Shown here: piece after piece, positions 19,426 to 27,665 of the stretch
Layout of the letters: each line of letters opens with the position of its first letter
How positions within the stretch are numbered: position 1 is the first letter of the stretch
DNA from: Thiohalophilus sp.
Lineage (GTDB): Bacteria; Pseudomonadota; Gammaproteobacteria; UBA6429; Thiohalophilaceae
Assembly: GCF_034521165.1 (NCBI RefSeq)
Contig: NZ_JAXHMV010000013.1
Span: 1-64,000 of the forward strand
Length of the DNA: 64,000 nt
Direction: 5' to 3'
Translations under genes and position numbers: made by a program
The notes under the pieces: generated by a model
The model's input: only the letters and a program-made list of their open reading frames with translations
Database searches by the model: none
What the model was told of the DNA's origin: nothing

Positions 19426-20272
19426 ATCCGCTCGGGCTGATTGTCCTCTCATCCAGAAGCTGTTCGATCAGATCTGCTTTGTTATTCTGGCTGTTGTATA
19501 CCGCATAGGCACTGCGCTCGATGACCGGCGCATCGTCGATATGCTGCAGGTGTCCCGCGTCCAGATGAGGCTGCACCATTTGCTCGGCCAGATAGGCACT
19601 GCCGCCGCAGTTAAGAATGAACTCCAGGGCAATGCGTCCCTGGCCGATGCGCAGGGTCGGCATGGGTAGTTCGGGAAATTCCTGTGCATGGCGGGTTAAA
19701 AACGAGGTGCCCCAGTCGACCAGAATATAATCCTGCCGCATGGTATCGGCGGCACTGCCCGGCTGCGAGGCAACCAGTATGAGCTTGATGGTGGCAAGCT
19801 CGCGCACGACAAGCTGATCGTTTTGCGGGGCATCGAACACCACCGCGATATCCAGGGTGTGACTCAGGGTGCGGCGGATCAGCACCTCATTGCCGTGGGT
19901 CTCGCCCTGCAGGGCGAGTTCACTGTGCTGCTGGTGCAGTTGCTGAATCCACTGCTGTAACAGGATATCCCACAAACTGATAATGCCGCCGAGACTCAAC
20001 GGCAGTTTGCCGGCCCGGGTCATGCCGACCTCCTGTCGCGCCCGGTTCCAGGCCGTGGTGATCGTTTCGGCGTAAGCGAGCATTTTCTCCCCGGCCGGGG
20101 TCAGTTGAATGTTGTTGCGTTCGCGAATAAACAGCGGTGTGCCCAGTTGCTGTTCCAGCTGGCGAATCCGGGCGCTGACCGTGGACTGGGTGATACACAA
20201 ATTCGTGGCCGCCTGACCGAAATGGCGGGTACGGCTGACCTCCAGGAAGGTGGCGAAGTCGTGAATATCCAT
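19424..20272 (-). CDS. LysR-family regulator, HdfR-like
   Basis: The 282-residue protein has a winged helix-turn-helix at the N-terminus (about 5-62) whose FLEVSRTRHFGQAATNL, QSTVSARIRQLE and RERNNIQLTPAGEKML stretches closely follow HdfR, the enterobacterial regulator that represses flagellar master genes. The effector domain (about 90-280) is more diverged. Its target here is unknown. It is on the same strand as the metallopeptidase/ATP-grasp operon but 173 bases and a repeat lie between, so separate transcription is likely. A TTGACA/TGATAT promoter is found upstream at good spacing. Confidence 0.85.
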   Translation of the reverse strand: MDIHDFATFLEVSRTRHFGQAATNLCITQSTVSARIRQLEQQLGTPLFIRERNNIQLTPAGEKMLAYAETITTAWNRARQEVGMTRAGKLPLSLGGIISLWDILLQQWIQQLHQQHSELALQGETHGNEVLIRRTLSHTLDIAVVFDAPQNDQLVVRELATIKLILVASQPGSAADTMRQDYILVDWGTSFLTRHAQEFPELPMPTLRIGQGRIALEFILNCGGSAYLAEQMVQPHLDAGHLQHIDDAPVIERSAYAVYNSQNNKADLIEQLLDERTISPSG

Positions 20273-20329
20273 AGACCTGGTACCGGACGGTTATCCCGCA
20301 GTGACCCCGGGCGGGGCTTCATGGCGCCA

Positions 20330-20358
20330 ATATCAATTCAAAATGACGATAGTGTCAA
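20330..20358 (-). promoter_or_regulatory. sigma-70 promoter of the HdfR-like gene
   Basis: On the minus strand TTGACA (20358 to 20353) and TGATAT (20335 to 20330) are separated by 17 bases; the -35 is perfect, the -10 only partial. The start would be about 50 bases before the gene's ATG at 20272, leaving room for autoregulatory sites. Confidence 0.5.
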
Positions 20359-20400
20359 TTAATTAATTTTGCTTTACGAGAACCTTTAGGAGCACTAAAT

Positions 20401-20445
20401 AGCGCAGGTAAATCACAGCGCAGGTAAATCACGCGCAGATAAATC
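20401..20445. repeat. 16-bp direct repeats before the small plus-strand gene
   Basis: AGCGCAGGTAAATCAC occurs twice head to tail (20401-20416 and 20417-20432), then a shortened copy GCGCAGATAAATC (20433-20445). They lie 50 to 94 bases before the 65-aa gene and could be binding sites for an activator or simply a slippage array. Confidence 0.6.
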
Positions 20446-20494
20446 GGGGCGAAGCCGACGTTCAGGGTCGGTGTCCCGCTGGAGGTTAACCGCT

Positions 20495-20692
20495 ATGTAT
20501 GTTGTACAGGGTGAAGGCATGCTGGATAAAGATGACGGGTTGCTGGACGATGAGCTGAGCGCCAGTGATATTTTTGATAACGAGAGTTCCCGCGCGCGTT
20601 ACAGTCACTCCGCGCGTAAAAAACTCGAGGAACATATGGAAATGATGCGCCTGCGCCGATTGCTGGACGATTATTACTACGAGGGCGAATGA
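20495..20692 (+). CDS. 65-residue acidic protein, PA3496-like
   Basis: The protein is short, soluble and very acidic in its first half, then has a basic helix (SARKKLEEHMEMMRLRRLLDDYY). This pattern of a conserved RRxLxD-type C-terminal helix resembles the small PA3496 family of gammaproteobacteria, sometimes labelled putative envelope-integrity proteins; the role is not established. GGAGG at 20481-20485 gives a strong start at the ATG 20495, better than the GTG at 20471. Its 3' end overlaps the convergent next gene by 16 bases. Confidence 0.65.
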   Translation: MYVVQGEGMLDKDDGLLDDELSASDIFDNESSRARYSHSARKKLEEHMEMMRLRRLLDDYYYEGE

Positions 20693-21036
20693 TCCTTCAC
20701 CCGTGGCGACACGGGCGTTGCCGCCAGGCCAAGACGTTCGAAAAACCGTTGCCGGGCCTGTTCGAAGGCCCGGCCGAAATCCTCATCTTCCCCGAACTGC
20801 TGGTGGAGCGCCTGTTCCAGCTCGGCGAAGGCGGCTTGCAGCTGTTGCGCCTCAATCTCGCTGTTGACCGGTGGTGGCTTTCCGGCAGGCGCATCGGTGC
20901 TGACCACCATGGCCGAGCGCGGTATCAGACGTTGCTCGCCGGTATCCACCTGATGAGCGATGAGCGGCGTGGATTTGATATAGGTCTCGCCCTGGTATTC
21001 AAATTGTTGCCCCACCGCTAGCAGATTGAACTTCAT
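20677..21036 (-). CDS. 119-residue protein of unknown function
   Basis: Family not recognised. The N-terminal 45 residues look like a small beta domain (GQQFEYQGETYIKSTP, then RLIPRSAMV), followed by a proline-rich linker and a helical, acidic C-terminal half (about 58-105). There is no signal peptide. It is six bases downstream of the ketohexokinase-like gene and likely co-transcribed with it. The intact frame and tight spacing argue that it is real. Confidence 0.6.
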   Translation of the reverse strand: MKFNLLAVGQQFEYQGETYIKSTPLIAHQVDTGEQRLIPRSAMVVSTDAPAGKPPPVNSEIEAQQLQAAFAELEQALHQQFGEDEDFGRAFEQARQRFFERLGLAATPVSPRVKDHSPS

Positions 21037-21042
21037 GGGCTG

Positions 21043-21924
21043 TTACTCTCCCTCTGACGAATTGAGGTCGGCCAGACCGTTTTGTCCCACCTTGCGCCCG
21101 GCCAGTTCACAGGCCGTGCTCAATGCGCTGTCGAGCGGGCGACCTTCCAGCAGTGCCAGAATCATGCCGGCATTGAAGGTGTCGCCGGCTCCCAGGGTAT
21201 CGATCACCCGGATCGGGACCGAAGCCGGCGCATGATAACGGTTTCCCTGTGCATCACAGGCGAAAGCCCCCTCGTCGCCCCAGGCACAGATCAGGATCGC
21301 ACTGATATCGTGCCGGCGCAGATCGTCGAACAGCGCATCCGCGCAAGTATAGTCATGGGCCCGGGCAAATGCGCGGGAAAACAGCAGAATATCCGCGTAG
21401 GGGTATAGCTGTTCGATGCCGGGACGGGGTTTTTCGATTTCAATCGACACCGGCTGATCGATCCGTTGCGCCGCAAGCTGTGCCAGGATCGTCTTCAGGC
21501 TTTCGATGTTGCGCCCTTCAAAATGAAACCAGTCATAACGCTCCACCTCCCGCAGGGGAAAATCCCCGGGGCGCAACTCGGGCAGATCCCGGTAGTGAAC
21601 AATGGTGCGCGATCCGGTGCCCTGGTTGAGGGTGATATAGGAGGTGGGGGTCCGTCCCTGCGCAAGGGTGACGATCCGCCGGGTGTTTACCCCGTAATGT
21701 TGCAGATCCCGGCAAATCCTCTGCCCGGCGGCATCCTCTCCCAGCGTCGTCAGCAGTTCGACCTGATGATTGAACTGGCTCATGACGCAGGCGCTGTTGG
21801 CGGCGTTGCCGCCGTGGCGGACGAACTGCGCCGTGGCACGCAATTCCTCGTCCTCGGCCGGATAGTGGTCGACCTGATTGATGATGTCGAGCGTGGCGAT
21901 GCCGGTGCAGAGTATGCGACTCAT
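21043..21924 (-). CDS. PfkB-family sugar kinase, ketohexokinase-like
   Basis: The 293-residue protein matches animal ketohexokinase unusually well for a bacterial PfkB kinase: VDHYPAEDEE, RHGGNAANS (36-44), GSRTIVHYRDLPE, WFHFEGRN (132-139), ICAWGDEGA and DTLGAGDTFNAG, where D248 is the catalytic base. Ketohexokinase converts fructose to fructose 1-phosphate. With amylosucrase encoded about 10 kb away, which releases fructose from sucrose, a fructose-salvage role is plausible but not shown. Other PfkB sugars (ribose, adenosine, tagatose) are less likely given these motifs. It is followed at six bases by the 119-aa unknown gene. Confidence 0.82.
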   Translation of the reverse strand: MSRILCTGIATLDIINQVDHYPAEDEELRATAQFVRHGGNAANSACVMSQFNHQVELLTTLGEDAAGQRICRDLQHYGVNTRRIVTLAQGRTPTSYITLNQGTGSRTIVHYRDLPELRPGDFPLREVERYDWFHFEGRNIESLKTILAQLAAQRIDQPVSIEIEKPRPGIEQLYPYADILLFSRAFARAHDYTCADALFDDLRRHDISAILICAWGDEGAFACDAQGNRYHAPASVPIRVIDTLGAGDTFNAGMILALLEGRPLDSALSTACELAGRKVGQNGLADLNSSEGE

Positions 21925-22025
21925 GAGCCTGGTTCGGTAAGCAAACGGGCGCGCAGCTTACCCCAAAACACCACGGGGCAAAACGGGGCGCGACAGGGTA
22001 AGTATTCACTGCGGTCGTGGCCCGT

Positions 22026-22316
22026 CTATTGCTCGGGATTATAGGTAACCCGGCCCGTGTTGATAATGTCCTGGCGGGCCTCGTGCATGGCATCGGGCAG
22101 TTCCAGGGCCTGGAACAGCGTCTGGCGGGCAGACAGTAACTGATCCATCGCCGCCTGCTGGAACGTTTCATTCATCTGCATTTTGCGCGCCTTGACTACC
22201 GCCTCGGAGGCGCGCATCAGGTTGAAGGCGGCCTGGGCCAGTACCCCCTGCGCCCCGGCCTGGGCGGCGCCGGCCAGCAGATTGATCATTTGCATGATCT
22301 CTTCTTCCTGATTCAT
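22026..22316 (-). CDS. 96-residue helical protein encoded with TmcA
   Basis: Family not recognised. The protein is almost entirely helical, rich in Ala, Gln and Met, with no membrane segment; heptad-like spacing around 10-75 suggests oligomerisation. Its ATG overlaps the stop of tmcA by four bases (ATGA), so it is translationally coupled to the tRNA acetyltransferase. Another possible start is the in-frame ATG at codon 8. A role in tRNA modification would fit the coupling but nothing in the sequence shows it. Confidence 0.65.
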   Translation of the reverse strand: MNQEEEIMQMINLLAGAAQAGAQGVLAQAAFNLMRASEAVVKARKMQMNETFQQAAMDQLLSARQTLFQALELPDAMHEARQDIINTGRVTYNPEQ

Positions 22317-24472
22317 GAGGACTCCTCTTGCCAGCGTTGCCAGGCGCGCCGTAGCGCCTGACGTAACTGCCGCCGGGCGGCTTTTTGTCCCTCCAGCTTA
22401 AACTCAGCGCCGAGTGTCGGCCAGTCGCATTTGTCGACGACCTTGCGCAGCAGCAGTTGTTGATCGGCCGGGTCCAGCCGCTCGAACAGAGGGGGGTGCT
22501 CCCGTAGCCGGGCGATCAGTTTTTCAATCGGCCAGACGCAGACTTCGTAACCGCGCTGGCCGTGCACGAAGGAATCGATATCCTCCCGATCCGCGCGATT
22601 CAGGTCCGGTTCCGGCGGGGCTGAAACGGGCAGGTGCAATTGTTCGACCAGCGCCGGATCGAGATCCCGCAGCACGCCTTCGTGCAGCGCGGGCCAGTGC
22701 TGTTCCAGCCGCTGTCGGGCGCGCTCGAACACCGACTGGCCGGCCGGGCTCAGCGGTTTGAGAACCAGCAACGACGGCAGGCCGCTGGTGTGTTCGCGGG
22801 TCAGGCCGATGCGCACCGGCTGCAATCCGGCGCGCTGCCAGAAGGCGAGCAATTTCGCCCCGGCACTGAAGCTGGCGCCGATGGCATCCAGGCTGGCCTC
22901 GCGCCCGAGCGTGCCGATCAGCGTCTCCAGCAGTGCACTGCCCAGCCCCCGGCGCTGCAACAGCGGGTGCACGCCGATGCGCAGGAGCCGGCCGTACCGA
23001 TAGCGGGCGGCATCGGGTACACCGGCGTGAAACGCCAGACTCTGGGCCAGCAGATGGCCGCGCGGTCGCCGCCGGCCGCGATAGATGGCCTCGGCAAGGC
23101 TCGCATCGAACCCGCCTTCGATGCCCAGCACGGCCACCGCCAGCGGCTGCCCGGCCTGTTCCAGGGCAAACAGGCGCAGATCGGGAGCGTCCAGCAGGCG
23201 GTAGAGATCCTCGGGCCGGGTACGGTAATGGGCCAGCACCAGCAGGCCGAACAGCTGGCGCAGATAAGCGGGCGTGTCGATCAGCGCATCCCGATCCAGC
23301 TCGACAAACCGGCACCCGGCCGGGGTGATAGCCGGGTCGGGGTCGGCCGGTTCGGCATTCATCAACAGGGCGTCGAAGACAAATTGTTCCAGCGGATCGC
23401 CCGCCTCCCAGCGAATCGGTTCATCCAGTTGCCGCGCCTGCCAGCCGGGCGCAAGCGCGTCGAGCACCCGGGTAAAGCGCAGGCTGAAGCCGCGTCCGGT
23501 TCCCTCGTAACCGTGCACGGTACTGGCAAAGGCCGTGCGGGGATAGGCGCGCAGCAGGTTCTCCAGCACCGGCACGGGCAGGGCGGCGGCCTCGTCGATC
23601 AGCAGCAGATCCAGCGCAGGGTGTTGCGCCAGCAGCGCATCGGCAGCCAGAAATTGCACGCTGCCCCCGGCATATTCGAGGCGATTGCGCGCCGCCGTGG
23701 CGTCGGGCAGCAGGGCGCGGACACGCTCGAACAGGGGCGCGCAGGCCGCCGGTCTGGGGGCGCAGACCCCGATGCGATAACCGCGCCGCTGTTGCAACAG
23801 CCGGGCGGCGGCGATGCCCAGCGCCGCCGATTTGCCCCGGCCCCGGTCGGCGGTGATCACCAGAGGGCGGGCAGGCGTCTGGTCGGCCAGCTCGAGCAGG
23901 GCCGCCACGGTCGCCTGCTGATCGCGACTGCGACAGGGAGAGACTGCGGGGCGGGTTGCGCTGGCGGGGTAGGCATGCGCGCTCGGGCGCAGCCGGTCCG
24001 GTTCCTCGAGCAACAGCGGGGCCGGGTCCTGCCGGATGTGGCGAATCAGGTGGCGAATAAAACGCGAGTCGGCACAGGTATAGGGATTGGCCGCCGTTTG
24101 TCCGGGCCAGTCGGGCAGCGGCGGCACCTGCATCAACAACAGGCCACCGCCCACCAGCGTCCCGCTGATGGCGCCGAAGGCATCGGCAGAGAAACCGGCA
24201 TGGGCGTCCAGGATCACCAGCTGGCGTTCCTGGCCAAGCAGTTGCACGGCGTGGCGCGGGGCCAGTTGTTGTGGCTGACCGGGGGATTCGCCGAGCCACA
24301 GGCGCTGTTCGACCGGCGTTTGCGACCAGAGGCGGTCGGCCAGCGGCCGGCTCCAGGCGGGGTTGCCGGCGGCGATGACCAGCGCCCGCTGGTTGGCGGC
24401 CCGGGCCTGTTGTTGCAGGGCCGCGACGGCGGCGAATGGCCTGGTGTGGGTTGTGTCGGCGGTCCGGGGCAT
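22313..24472 (-). CDS. tmcA: tRNA(Met) cytidine acetyltransferase TmcA
   Basis: TmcA makes N4-acetylcytidine at the wobble base of elongator tRNA(Met), using ATP hydrolysis and acetyl-CoA. Order of domains: the N-terminal DUF1726 region, a RecD/helicase-like ATPase with Walker A TADRGRGKS (207-215 from the chosen start) and Walker B LLLIDEAAALP, then a GNAT acetyltransferase domain (RIGVHPLLQRRGLGSALLE) and a C-terminal tail. The open frame reaches upstream to a TTG at 24568, but the first 32 residues are low-complexity and not family-like; the ATG at 24472 has AAGG just before it and gives 719 residues, near the usual length. Long frames on the other strand here are shadows of its GC-rich codons. 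Confidence 0.92.
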   Translation of the reverse strand: MPRTADTTHTRPFAAVAALQQQARAANQRALVIAAGNPAWSRPLADRLWSQTPVEQRLWLGESPGQPQQLAPRHAVQLLGQERQLVILDAHAGFSADAFGAISGTLVGGGLLLMQVPPLPDWPGQTAANPYTCADSRFIRHLIRHIRQDPAPLLLEEPDRLRPSAHAYPASATRPAVSPCRSRDQQATVAALLELADQTPARPLVITADRGRGKSAALGIAAARLLQQRRGYRIGVCAPRPAACAPLFERVRALLPDATAARNRLEYAGGSVQFLAADALLAQHPALDLLLIDEAAALPVPVLENLLRAYPRTAFASTVHGYEGTGRGFSLRFTRVLDALAPGWQARQLDEPIRWEAGDPLEQFVFDALLMNAEPADPDPAITPAGCRFVELDRDALIDTPAYLRQLFGLLVLAHYRTRPEDLYRLLDAPDLRLFALEQAGQPLAVAVLGIEGGFDASLAEAIYRGRRRPRGHLLAQSLAFHAGVPDAARYRYGRLLRIGVHPLLQRRGLGSALLETLIGTLGREASLDAIGASFSAGAKLLAFWQRAGLQPVRIGLTREHTSGLPSLLVLKPLSPAGQSVFERARQRLEQHWPALHEGVLRDLDPALVEQLHLPVSAPPEPDLNRADREDIDSFVHGQRGYEVCVWPIEKLIARLREHPPLFERLDPADQQLLLRKVVDKCDWPTLGAEFKLEGQKAARRQLRQALRRAWQRWQEESS

Positions 24473-24632
24473 GGCCTTGTCGCAATCGGGGAATGGGCTC
24501 GATCCTACACGACTGCGGGACATTTGCGGTCCGGGTTCGGGGCTGGAGGGGCTCACACTGTGGGCCAATCGGGGTTGAAATATAAGAAAGCACTAATATA
24601 CTATCCCGACACGTGATAAACCGGAGAGACGC

Positions 24633-24971
24633 ATGCACTGGAATATCAAGGAAATCGATGCCCCTGAACTGGCCCGATGGTACGACAGCAAGGCCGAAGG
24701 GTTTCGCATTATCGATGTGCGTGAAATGAATGAAATCCGCGGCGGTACCCTCCCGGGCGCCGATCCGATGCCCATGGCGACCGTCCCGGTGCGGCTCAAC
24801 GAGCTGCAAAAAGACCAGGAGCTGGTGGTCGTCTGTCGCAGCGGGGCCCGCTCGGCCCAGGTCTGCATGTACCTGCAGCAGCAAGGCTTCGACCGGGTTT
24901 ACAACCTGCGCGGGGGGATGATCGCCTGGGCCTCCAGCGGTCAGCAGGTGGCCCTGCCGCGGGCTGTCTGA
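24633..24971 (+). CDS. single-domain rhodanese
   Basis: The 112-residue protein is one rhodanese domain with the active-site loop CRSGARS, C68 being the persulfide-carrying cysteine. IIDVRE (26-31) and the final LRGGMIAW are family hallmarks. No signal peptide is present, so it is cytoplasmic, like GlpE and other sulfur carriers. GGAG precedes the ATG. It stands alone, divergent from tmcA. Given the persulfide dioxygenase and sulfide dehydrogenase earlier, it may pass sulfane sulfur between carriers; TmcA itself needs no sulfur. Confidence 0.9.
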   Translation: MHWNIKEIDAPELARWYDSKAEGFRIIDVREMNEIRGGTLPGADPMPMATVPVRLNELQKDQELVVVCRSGARSAQVCMYLQQQGFDRVYNLRGGMIAWASSGQQVALPRAV

Positions 24972-25135
24972 CCCGTTCGCTCTCCCCCTCCTTTCCACGC
25001 CCGGCGCTGGCCGGGTGTGGAATACCCTTCCTCCGGATTCTCCCTGTTGCCCGCCTTGCGGGGAAATTATTCAAGTAATATCAGGGATCTGCCGTTATTG
25101 TCTCAACACTGGCGATAACGGTAACGATAATAACT

Positions 25136-27586
25136 GTGACACTCAGCCCTCTTCGAAACCGGTTCCCGAAATTGCATAAAACGCTGGCCGTGCAGGGCTG
25201 GCTGGTACCGCTGTTGCTGATTGCCGTGCTGGTGGTTGTCAGCCGCTACAATTTTTTGCTCTTTCATACCCTGGCCGAACTGTTCGCCATCATGGTGGCC
25301 ATCGTGCTGGCGATGGTCGCCTGGTACACCTACGGATTTTCGCGCAACCATTTTCTGATGTATCTGGGCACCGGCTATCTGTGGATCGGGGTGCTGGATC
25401 TGATGCATACCCTGAGCTTTACGGGAATGGGGGTGCTGGCGCTGGATGGCGGCAATGCCAGCATCCAGTTCTGGATTGTGACCCGCTATCTGGAAGCGAC
25501 CCTGCTGCTGAGCGCGCCGCTGTTTTTCCGTTACCGGATACCGAAACGGGCACTGCTGCTGGTATTTGGTGGTGGTTCGATCGTGGTGATCTATCTGGTG
25601 TTGCAGGAACACTTTCCGGCCATGTTTGTGGAAGGGGTCGGGCTGACCCGGGCCAAAATTGTCAGTGAGTATCTGATTGTCGGGTTACTGTTTGCCGCGA
25701 TTGGGGTATTAACGCATTACCGCCGGCTGTTGGACAGGCATATCTACCGGCTTATGGTTGCCTCGATTGTTTGCACGGTGGCGGCCGAGCTGAGCTTTAC
25801 ACTCTATATAGATCTTTTCAGTTTACCGATTGTTATCGGACATATTTTCAAGTTTCTCTCTTACTGGCTTATTTTTCTGGCCGTGGTACGCACCAGCCTG
25901 AGTGAGCCTTATCAGATATTGACCCGCGCCTCGAGTACCTACGATGCCGTGCCCGATCCTGCCATTGTAGTCGATAACAATGGGCGGATTATCCAGGTGA
26001 ATAAAGCCGCGGAGAAGGCGGCCGGCCTGCCGCGGCAGGAAATGCTGGAACAGGACTGCCATGACGTTTTTCATCCGCGCAGAATGCAAAAAGACGAATG
26101 TGTCGTCTGCCATAACATTGATACCGGGACGCCACTGGAAAATTTCGAGATTTATTATCCCGAAAGCGGCGAGTACCGGGAAGTCACCCTGACGCCGTTC
26201 GACTATCAGACAGAAACCCGGGCGATGGTACATGTCATGCACGACATTACCCGCAAAAAACAGGCCGAAGCCGAACTGATTCACAGCGCCTATTACGATC
26301 CCCTGACGGATTTTCCCAATCGGATGCTGGCGATTGATCGCCTTGAGCAGGCAATCAATCACTCCCGGCGCTTTAATATGCATACTGCAGTGTTGTTTGT
26401 GGATCTGGATAACTTCAAGGATATCAATGATACCCTGGGGCATAAGTTTGGCGATCGGGTGCTGATTCGAATGGCACACAATCTTGAAAGTTGCGTGCGA
26501 AAAAGTGACACCGTGGCCCGCTGGGGCGGCGATGAATTCCTGATTATTATTCCGGGCCTGGTACAGCTCACGGATGTGGAGCGAACCGTTAGCAAGATAT
26601 TCAACCGTCTCACCAAACCTGTGTATATCGAGGATCGCGAGTTTCTGATTACCGCCAGTATCGGTATTGCCGGTTATCCGGATGATGGGGCTAACGTGGA
26701 TACCATGTTGAGTAATGCCGATGCGGCGATGTACCTGGCCAAGCAGACTGGCAAGAATACCTACCGGTTCTATACCGAGGGTATGAATGAACGGGCTGCC
26801 GAACGGCTGGCCATGGAATACCGCTTGCGGCGGGCGTTGTCCAGTGACGAGCTATATATGGTTTACCAGCCGAAAGTGGACATCGAAAACGGCTATATTA
26901 TCGGTGCCGAGGCCCTGATGCGCTGGGAAAGTCCGGAAATGGGGCCCATCTCGCCGGCCCAGTTTATCCCGCTGGCGGAAGAGAGCGGTCAGATTGTGGA
27001 GATCGGTGACTGGGCGATCCATCAGGTGTGTCGCGATTTACGCACCATGTCCGAACACGGTTTTGGGGATGCCAGAGTGGCGATCAATATTTCCTCGCGT
27101 CAGATTCGTAATCAGGACTTTGCCCGGCATCTGAGGGATATATTGCGTGAACATAAGGTTGAACCGTCCCGGTTGAAGATCGAAATCACCGAATCGCTGT
27201 TACTGGAAGAGGATAGTCATACGGTCGAGGTGCTGGGTGAGTTGCGTCAAATGGGGATATCTCTGTCGCTGGATGATTTTGGCACCGGTTACTCCTCATT
27301 GAGCTATTTGAAGCGTTTCCCCTTTACCGAGATCAAGATCGATCGCAGCTTTATTCGCGATGTGGAAACCGATGACGGTGACAAGCAATTATGCCAGGCG
27401 ATCATTGCCATGGCCGAGAGTCTCAAGCTGAAAGTGGTCGGCGAGGGAGTCGAGCATCCCGGTCAGCTCGAGTTCCTGCGTACCTACGGCGCGCACAGCG
27501 TACAGGGCTTCTTATTCAGCAAACCGATACGCATTGAGGCGTTTATTACCCTGATAGAAAGGGGGCCATTCCCGCTATCGGCATAA
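25136..27586 (+). CDS. MASE3-PAS-GGDEF-EAL cyclic-di-GMP enzyme
   Basis: The 816-residue protein begins with a multi-pass membrane sensor of the MASE3 type (about residues 20-260, with GYLWIGVLDLMHTLSF and QFWIVTRYLEA). A PAS domain follows (about 270-375) that carries cysteines in DCHDVFH and CVVCH. The GGDEF domain has an intact active site GGDEF (464-468) and the inhibitory RxxD site (RKSD) five residues upstream. The EAL domain has E592 in GAEALMRW and DDFGTGYSS. Both activities may be functional. The start is GTG. It is a single-gene unit. The PAS CxxCH could bind haem or metal, which is inference. Confidence 0.9.
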   Translation: MTLSPLRNRFPKLHKTLAVQGWLVPLLLIAVLVVVSRYNFLLFHTLAELFAIMVAIVLAMVAWYTYGFSRNHFLMYLGTGYLWIGVLDLMHTLSFTGMGVLALDGGNASIQFWIVTRYLEATLLLSAPLFFRYRIPKRALLLVFGGGSIVVIYLVLQEHFPAMFVEGVGLTRAKIVSEYLIVGLLFAAIGVLTHYRRLLDRHIYRLMVASIVCTVAAELSFTLYIDLFSLPIVIGHIFKFLSYWLIFLAVVRTSLSEPYQILTRASSTYDAVPDPAIVVDNNGRIIQVNKAAEKAAGLPRQEMLEQDCHDVFHPRRMQKDECVVCHNIDTGTPLENFEIYYPESGEYREVTLTPFDYQTETRAMVHVMHDITRKKQAEAELIHSAYYDPLTDFPNRMLAIDRLEQAINHSRRFNMHTAVLFVDLDNFKDINDTLGHKFGDRVLIRMAHNLESCVRKSDTVARWGGDEFLIIIPGLVQLTDVERTVSKIFNRLTKPVYIEDREFLITASIGIAGYPDDGANVDTMLSNADAAMYLAKQTGKNTYRFYTEGMNERAAERLAMEYRLRRALSSDELYMVYQPKVDIENGYIIGAEALMRWESPEMGPISPAQFIPLAEESGQIVEIGDWAIHQVCRDLRTMSEHGFGDARVAINISSRQIRNQDFARHLRDILREHKVEPSRLKIEITESLLLEEDSHTVEVLGELRQMGISLSLDDFGTGYSSLSYLKRFPFTEIKIDRSFIRDVETDDGDKQLCQAIIAMAESLKLKVVGEGVEHPGQLEFLRTYGAHSVQGFLFSKPIRIEAFITLIERGPFPLSA

Positions 27587-27614
27587 CGGTCTGTCATGTT
27601 ATCGCGTCACTCTC

Positions 27615-27620
27615 TATAAT
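27615..27620 (+). promoter_or_regulatory. consensus -10 hexamer upstream of the 413-aa gene
   Basis: TATAAT lies 46 bases before the ATG at 27666. No clear -35 is present at 17 bases. It is the best promoter signal in the 79-base gap. Confidence 0.35.
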
Positions 27621-27665
27621 AGTTGTCTCGTGATTTGACAACGTTAACCGATTCTGGCGGTTTCA

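Noticed and set aside
20401..20445. Short direct repeats as a CRISPR array
   Set aside because: Units are adjacent with no spacers, only two full copies, and no cas genes exist in the window.
22634..24998. Very long frames opposite or shifted to tmcA (up to 660 aa)
   Set aside because: GC-rich codon bias of tmcA creates open antisense frames; their products are low-complexity Arg/Gly/Ala/Pro or Gln/Gly sequences, while tmcA has clear motifs.
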